A stretch of 64,000 nt of DNA, from positions 2,611,001 through 2,675,000 of the forward strand of contig NZ_JAATJC010000001.1 of the NCBI RefSeq assembly GCF_011927725.1. The letters run 5' to 3'. This stretch comes from Sphingomonas kaistensis. GTDB taxonomy: Bacteria; Pseudomonadota; Alphaproteobacteria; Sphingomonadales; Sphingomonadaceae. A model generated the notes under the pieces. It was given only the letters and a program-made list of their open reading frames with translations. It did not search any database and was not told where the DNA came from. How positions within the stretch are numbered: the first letter of the stretch is position 1; each line of letters starts with the position of its first letter. Below are positions 62,903 to 64,000 of this stretch, one piece after another. Made by a program: the position numbers and the translations under genes.

Positions 62903-64000
62903 ATGCCCGTCATCGATCCCGTCGACCTTGCCGCCCGGCTGATCTCCGTCCCTTCGGTCACCCCCGCCAGCGGCGCGGTGTTCGACGTGCTGGACGAGGC
63001 GCTGAGCGGCCTTGGTTTCACCATCCACCGCTTCACCCTCGGCGAGGCGCCGGACGGCCCGACCGAGAACATGGTCGCTATCCGCGAGCGCGGGCCGGGG
63101 CCGCACGTCGGCTTTGCCGGGCACCTCGATGTCGTTCCGGCTGGCGACGGCTGGGAGGGCGACGCCTTCACCGCCCGGATCGCGGACGGACGGCTGGTCG
63201 GGCGCGGCGCCAACGACATGAAAAGCGCGATCGCCGCAGCGGTCGCCGCCGTGTCGGCGATCGAACAGCCGAGCGGCACCCTCTCCTTCCTGATCACCGG
63301 CGACGAGGAAGGCTATGCGACCTTTGGCACGCCGCGGATCATCGACTGGCTGAACGACCGGGCGATCCGCCCCGACATGATCCTGATCGGCGAGCCGACC
63401 AGCGAGACCAGGCTGGGCGACACGGTCAAGATCGGGCGCCGCGGCTCGCTCAACTTCTGGATCAGGACCAGGGGCGTGCAGGGCCATGTCGCCTACCCCC
63501 ACAAGGCCGACAACCCAGTACCCCGCCTGGCGAAGATCGTCGCGGCGCTGTCGGCGCTGCACCTCGACGATGGGACCGAGGCGTTTCCGCCGTCGAACCT
63601 CGAATTCGTCGCGCTCGGCACGCCGACCGCCGCAAGCAACCTCATCCCGGGCGAGGCCAGCGCGCAGGGCAACATCCGCTTCAACAACCTGCACACGGGC
63701 GACCGATTGATCGCCCTGCTGACGGAAACGGCTCAGGCGGTGGACCCGGGCTGTGAGGTGCGGACGCGGATTTCGGGAGAAGCGTTCCTGACCCCGCCGG
63801 GCAAGCTGTACGAGCTGGTCACCGAGGCGATCCGGGCGGAATGCGGCATCGCGCCGGAGCTATCGACCGGGGGCGGCACGTCGGACGGCCGGTTCCTCAT
63901 CAAGCTCTGCCCCGTCGTCGACTTCGGGCTGCCCAACGCCAGCATGCACAAGGTCGGGGAAAGCGCCGGCGTCGACGACATCGAGACGCTGTCCCGTATC
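62903..64000 (+). CDS. dapE: Succinyl-diaminopimelate desuccinylase, 3' end cut by window
   Basis: The first 366 codons of an M20 dizinc peptidase that releases succinate from N-succinyl-LL-diaminopimelate in lysine and peptidoglycan synthesis. Metal and catalytic motifs are FAGHLDVVPAGDGW, RGANDMKSAIAA (first Asp), LITGDEEGYA (catalytic Glu-Glu) and IGEPTSETRLGDTVKIGRRGS typical of DapE rather than of other M20 members. RVHGHVAYPHKADNP-like sequence (GVQGHVAYPHKADNPV) marks the lid domain. No stop is reached; the family length of about 375-385 suggests that only a few residues are missing. Confidence 0.93.
   Translation, partial: MPVIDPVDLAARLISVPSVTPASGAVFDVLDEALSGLGFTIHRFTLGEAPDGPTENMVAIRERGPGPHVGFAGHLDVVPAGDGWEGDAFTARIADGRLVGRGANDMKSAIAAAVAAVSAIEQPSGTLSFLITGDEEGYATFGTPRIIDWLNDRAIRPDMILIGEPTSETRLGDTVKIGRRGSLNFWIRTRGVQGHVAYPHKADNPVPRLAKIVAALSALHLDDGTEAFPPSNLEFVALGTPTAASNLIPGEASAQGNIRFNNLHTGDRLIALLTETAQAVDPGCEVRTRISGEAFLTPPGKLYELVTEAIRAECGIAPELSTGGGTSDGRFLIKLCPVVDFGLPNASMHKVGESAGVDDIETLSRI

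Overview
The window is GC-rich, densely packed chromosomal DNA from an alphaproteobacterium, most likely a member of the Sphingomonadales (Sphingomonas / Sphingomicrobium type). The basis is the order nuoA-N followed by birA, coaX, rnj and a DUF1467 gene, together with class I aldolase in a tkt-gapA-pgk-fda cluster, the zapA / 6S RNA / formyl-THF cyclo-ligase locus, a DUF2842 gene, a PEP-CTERM protein and protein sequences of sphingomonad character. I see no phage, insertion sequence, CRISPR array or plasmid gene. This is core chromosome with a few lineage-specific genes set into it. GTG and TTG starts and 1-4 base overlaps are very common.

Layout. 1-4760: the end of a Rid-family gene, a lipoprotein, and a four-gene valine/isobutyrate catabolic operon (acyl-CoA dehydrogenase, 3-hydroxyisobutyryl-CoA hydrolase, enoyl-CoA hydratase, 3-hydroxyisobutyrate dehydrogenase). 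4795-6888: two tandem cytochromes c', a cytochrome b561 and a VOC protein. 6885-11766: comEC, gltX and gltA. 11763-17710: a histidine-kinase-like protein without its phospho-accepting His, a DUF2336 protein, a membrane protein with a nucleotidyltransferase-like N-terminus, and, divergently, a large polar-protein-like coiled coil (TipN-like).

17723-37011 is one long minus-strand array: the fourteen genes of respiratory complex I, then birA, coaX, ribonuclease J and DUF1467. Three extra unassigned genes lie inside the nuo operon, each joined to its neighbours by start/stop overlaps or, in one case, a 1-base gap: a 45-residue membrane peptide (nuoE/nuoF), a 228-residue exported protein (nuoF/nuoG) and a 127-residue protein (nuoH/nuoI).

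37161-42709: a small PepSY-like exported protein, inositol monophosphatase, EF-P, two peptidoglycan enzymes (M23 peptidase, L,D-transpeptidase), a HAD phosphatase, thiE and a membrane protein. 42803-49294: a winged-helix regulator fused to a Gly-rich multi-pass membrane domain, then the central carbon cluster tkt-gapA-pgk-fda. 49424-52088: a coiled-coil micro-gene, zapA, the 6S RNA, formyl-THF cyclo-ligase, DUF2842 and a SleB-type hydrolase. 52146-58038: tRNA-Asp, tRNA-Leu, transporters, a PEP-CTERM protein and yifB/comM. 58174-64000: the rpmH-rnpA-yidD-yidC-engB operon, a GST, a lipoprotein and the first part of dapE.

The most unusual point is rpmH/rnpA. The RNase P protein has no ordinary start codon after rpmH. 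Its frame is open back to an ATG seven bases before the rpmH start, so rpmH may lie wholly inside rnpA, as described for Thermus. All coordinates and residue positions were read by hand; no alignments or folding programs were run.
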